This document shows positions 61,545 through 64,000 of a DNA stretch of 64,000 nt, in pieces. The notes beneath the pieces are model-generated. The model made no database searches and was not told the DNA's origin. It saw nothing but the letters and a program-made list of their open reading frames with translations. Positions within the stretch are counted from its first letter, which is position 1, and each line of letters opens with the position of its first letter. Source of the stretch: Mycolicibacterium peregrinum (GTDB lineage: Bacteria; Actinomycetota; Actinomycetes; Mycobacteriales; Mycobacteriaceae); the NCBI RefSeq assembly GCF_002102345.1, contig NZ_LQPP01000015.1, positions 279,418 through 343,417 of the forward strand, given 5' to 3'. The position numbers were made by a program, and so were the translations under genes.

Positions 61545-62200
61545 TTTGCGTGATCCCTAGCTACTAGACGGTACGGGTGCGGACAGGCCGACGGCCTCGG
61601 ATCGCAACCGACACGGGTGGCCGGTCGTGGCGAGCGCTCACGCGATCCAGGGTCGCAGATCCGGGCTCTACGGTATTTCCCAACCGTACGAGTCTTGGCA
61701 TGGGTACGGGGTGCTTTCGGTCGGAGACATCACCCACTGCGGGTGACCCGGCGTGGAGGATGGCGCGTTTGCCTTCAACCTGGTTCCGGTGAAGACCATT
61801 AGTTCCCGTTCGCCGGGCGAAATGCTGTGCTGATGCTCAGCAGATTTCTATGAGTTGCATTTGTTTCTCCCACGGCTCGTAGGTGTCGTCCTGGTACTGC
61901 GAGGTGGGCGGTCAAGCAAGGAGGGGCCAACGATCAGCAAACATTTGCCCTATACAGCCGGCGCGCGCAATCAGCGGTTTTGGCTGCGTACGTATCGGCA
62001 TAACGCGTCGTGATCCAAGCGTTAGTGGCTAATTCGCCATGTTAACGGGGGGCGCGGTGGGGGATACGTCACTGTGCCTCACCCGCCGGTCGACTGACAG
62101 CAAATATTGACGATTTTTCTAAAACTGCCTGGCGGTCGGGCTGTCTGGGTTAGGTTTAGAACGTGTTCCATTTAACTCGCCCAGATGGTCTGGAGAACTG
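61545..62200. promoter_or_regulatory. Gene-free control region between the P450 and mbtH-mps1
   Basis: No convincing coding sequence. Four dyads are visible: TCACCC/GGGTGA at 61730-61746; TTCGCC/GGCGAA at 61809-61821; TGCTGA/TCAGCA at 61828-61842; and a nested one, GTTA..TGGC/GCCA..TAAC, at 62021-62046. TTGACG at 62107-62112 could be a -35 element, and GGTTAGGTTTAGAAC lies at 62149-62163 close to the mbtH start. The region probably drives mbtH-mps1 rightward and the P450 leftward. Confidence 0.55.
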
Positions 62201-62431
62201 GTGAGCATCAATCCATTCGACGACGACAACGGCAGTTTTTTCGTCTTGATCAACGACGAGGAGCAACACAGCCTGTGGCCGGCCTTCGCAGATGTTCCGG
62301 CCGGCTGGCGGGTGGTCTACGGCGAGGCGGATCGCGCCTCCTGCCTGGAGTACATCGAGCAACATTGGCCTGACATCCGGCCTAAGAGTCTCCGTGAGAG
62401 GTTGGCACAGGGTCGGACTGTTGATCAGTAA
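62201..62431 (+). CDS. mbtH: MbtH-like NRPS accessory protein
   Basis: A 76-residue protein with all MbtH-family landmarks: [59 protein letters not shown]. Such proteins bind and activate adenylation domains of NRPSs. GTG 62201 follows TGGAGAA. It directly precedes the NRPS gene, as mbtH precedes mps1 in GPL loci of M. smegmatis and M. abscessus. Confidence 0.95.
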   Translation: MSINPFDDDNGSFFVLINDEEQHSLWPAFADVPAGWRVVYGEADRASCLEYIEQHWPDIRPKSLRERLAQGRTVDQ

Positions 62432-64000
62432 GCCGTCGGCTGGAAATACTCGAAGTGATCACGGGGCACTTCCGCTCACGCGGGGCCAGCTGGACATTTG
62501 GCTTGCCGAAGAGTCTGGGCGCGCCGGAGTCAAGTGGCAGCTGGGAATGCTTGCCCGTCTCGACGGCGTCATCGAACATGACGTCCTCGAACGGGCCATT
62601 CGTCACGTGGTCGGCGAGGCCGAACCCCTCAGGGCCGTATTTTCCGAGGTAGACGGCCAAGTTTTCCAGACCGTCGTCGACTATCCGGACATCGAACTCG
62701 GCCGGTACGACTTGACGGGGTCGGCCGATCCGGTGCAGGACGCCTATCGGGTGGTTGCAGCGATCCGTCGGACGCCGATGCCGCTCGACGGTCCGCTGTT
62801 CAAGTTCGCGTTGATGCAGACGCGGTCTGACGAGTTCTACTTTTTTGTGTGCTGTCACCACATCGCGATCGACGGCATCGGCATGGGTCTTGTCATTCAC
62901 CAGATTGCCGCTGCCTATACAGCAATCGATGCCGGCGAGCCGATACCGCCCACGATCTTCGGGCCGCTGAAGAGCATCATCGATTGCGAGTCCGAATACG
63001 AGGCTACCGACGATTACCTCGTTGATCAGGCCTATTGGTCCAAGAATGTACCGCCTGAAGCCGAGTCTCGTCCTGGACCCGCCGCCGGAGTCGCAAACCC
63101 GGTCGTTGAGTACGAGCCTTCTGCGCCAATCCGATTGGATCGTTTCGCGGTCGGCAGGGCGCGAGAGCTTTCCAAAGCGCTCGGAGTCCGTCGAGCGTCG
63201 GTGGTCGCCGCGGCGTACGCGCTGCTCGTACATGGCGAGACCGGGGGGTCCGAGGTAGTCCTCGACTTTCCGGTGAGTCGACGGGTGAATCCCGAAGTGC
63301 TACTGATGCCCGGGATGGTTTCCGGAGTGGTGCCATTGGTTCTGACGACGTCACCGCAGTCCACCGTGGCCGAATTCTGCCGGCATGTCGACACGCGCAT
63401 CCAGGAAGCAATGCGCCATCAGCGCTTTCCGCTCCGCGCGATCGAGAACAAGACGCGTTTCCAGGGTGCCGGGCAGCCGTCGACCCGGGCCGCGATCAAT
63501 TTCATCCCGACCATCCCGGTTGCCTATTTCGGTAGCACTTTCGGGTCGGGGACGGTGACCCACACCGGGCTGGTGGATCAGTTCGGTCTGGTGTTCCTGC
63601 AGGAGGGCGAAGATCTCCTTCTCAGCATGACGGGCGTAGGACAGCTGTTCGCCGGCTGCGACGCAGGCGATTTGGCGGATCGTTTCCAACGGGTGCTGGC
63701 GTCGATGACGGCCGACCCGGGACGGTCGATTTCCGCGGTCGACGTCCGTGATGAACTCCCCGAGTTGGACGGGTGGGGTAATCGCGGGGCCTTGAATGGG
63801 GCCGCGCCGGTGTCGTCGGCGGCAATTCCGGAGCTGTTCGCCGCGCAGGTGGCCCGTGATCCGGCTGCGGTGGCGGTCAGTTTCGGTGATAGTTCGATGT
63901 CCTATCGCGGGCTGGATGCGGCCGCGAATCGTTTGGCGCACTTGCTGGTCGAGCGCGGTGTCGGTCCGGGGCAGCGGGTTGCGCTGCTGTTTCCGCGGTC
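62421..64000 (+). CDS. mps1: Non-ribosomal peptide synthetase, N-terminal part (mps1-like, partial)
   Basis: The first 526 codons of a large NRPS run off the window. A condensation domain starts at [18 protein letters not shown] and has the active-site HHxxxDG as [11 protein letters not shown]; standing first, it is likely an N-acylating starter domain. An adenylation domain opens at [43 protein letters not shown] 62421 overlaps the mbtH stop; GTG 62394 is an alternative. The gene context (mbtH, MmpS4/L4, Gtf, Gap) points to Mps1 of GPL synthesis, which loads the first residue (Phe in known GPLs). Confidence 0.88.
   Translation, partial: MISKPSAGNTRSDHGALPLTRGQLDIWLAEESGRAGVKWQLGMLARLDGVIEHDVLERAIRHVVGEAEPLRAVFSEVDGQVFQTVVDYPDIELGRYDLTGSADPVQDAYRVVAAIRRTPMPLDGPLFKFALMQTRSDEFYFFVCCHHIAIDGIGMGLVIHQIAAAYTAIDAGEPIPPTIFGPLKSIIDCESEYEATDDYLVDQAYWSKNVPPEAESRPGPAAGVANPVVEYEPSAPIRLDRFAVGRARELSKALGVRRASVVAAAYALLVHGETGGSEVVLDFPVSRRVNPEVLLMPGMVSGVVPLVLTTSPQSTVAEFCRHVDTRIQEAMRHQRFPLRAIENKTRFQGAGQPSTRAAINFIPTIPVAYFGSTFGSGTVTHTGLVDQFGLVFLQEGEDLLLSMTGVGQLFAGCDAGDLADRFQRVLASMTADPGRSISAVDVRDELPELDGWGNRGALNGAAPVSSAAIPELFAAQVARDPAAVAVSFGDSSMSYRGLDAAANRLAHLLVERGVGPGQRVALLFPR

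Noticed and set aside
61577..61802. Two short plus-strand frames of 61-71 codons before mbtH
   Set aside because: Overlapping frames without ribosome-binding sites or recognisable features, in a region better explained as regulatory.
62149..62163. IdeR iron box before mbtH
   Set aside because: GGTTAGGTTTAGAAC resembles only half of the 19-bp IdeR palindrome; the right arm is missing.

Overview
This 64 kb, GC-rich window comes from a mycobacterium, most likely a fast-growing, glycopeptidolipid (GPL)-type species. Positions 1-39,894 follow the gene order familiar from Mycobacterium tuberculosis Rv1605-Rv1625c: end of the his operon, bcpB, trpE-membrane protein-trpC-trpB-trpA-lgt, gltBD, pyk, tesB, cydC/D/B/A, hdeD-like gene and adenylate cyclase. 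I identified genes by reading the protein sequences and from remembered family motifs; no database search was run.

Region 1 (1-6.6 kb): hisF end and hisI, then a two-gene restriction-modification cassette behind a large 56-nt dyad. Next come a GntR regulator with a lone ABC ATPase, and divergently a leuA gene with a 13-residue leader peptide (Leu-Leu-Leu) and hairpin that look like a leucine attenuator. Region 2 (6.6-15.3 kb): peroxiredoxin, the trp operon, lgt with a very long acidic repeat tail, and two small membrane proteins. Region 3 (15.3-30.7 kb): glutamate synthase, pyruvate kinase, acyl-CoA thioesterase, a DUF4190-like protein, the cytochrome bd operon cydABDC on the minus strand and an HdeD-like membrane protein. 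Region 4 (30.9-41.1 kb): a polar amino-acid ABC importer, a rhodanese, a MacS-type two-component pair, a DUF2339-like membrane protein, Dps with a perfect CRP-type site and a second operator-like palindrome, the convergent adenylate cyclase and a Pro/Ala-rich exported protein.

Region 5 (41.7-64 kb): a GPL-type lipopeptide locus sits directly beyond the adenylate cyclase, where the remembered M. tuberculosis order would continue with the Rv1626 region. It has mmpS4-mmpL4a-mmpL4b (export), a TB8.4/hemophore-like secreted protein, a sulfotransferase, a condensation-type acyltransferase, three paralogous GPL-type glycosyltransferases, two Gap/SfLAP-family membrane proteins on the opposite strand, three methyltransferases (one TylF-type), a cytochrome P450, mbtH and the start of a large NRPS (mps1-like: acyl-starter condensation domain, then adenylation domain). 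Together they would acylate and assemble a lipopeptide, decorate it with methylated, possibly sulfated or acylated deoxysugars, and export it to the cell surface. The sulfotransferase, lone acyltransferase and P450 are the parts I do not associate with the textbook M. smegmatis GPL locus.

Notable small-scale features: mmpS4 seems to start at a non-canonical ATT; a 12-codon relic of an mmpS C-terminus precedes mmpL4b, recording duplication of an mmpS-mmpL pair; and cydD has no canonical start codon near its natural N-terminus. No tRNA, rRNA, insertion sequence or CRISPR array was seen. The only gene-free stretches over 300 bp are about 41,085-41,686 and 61,545-62,200; both contain several dyads.
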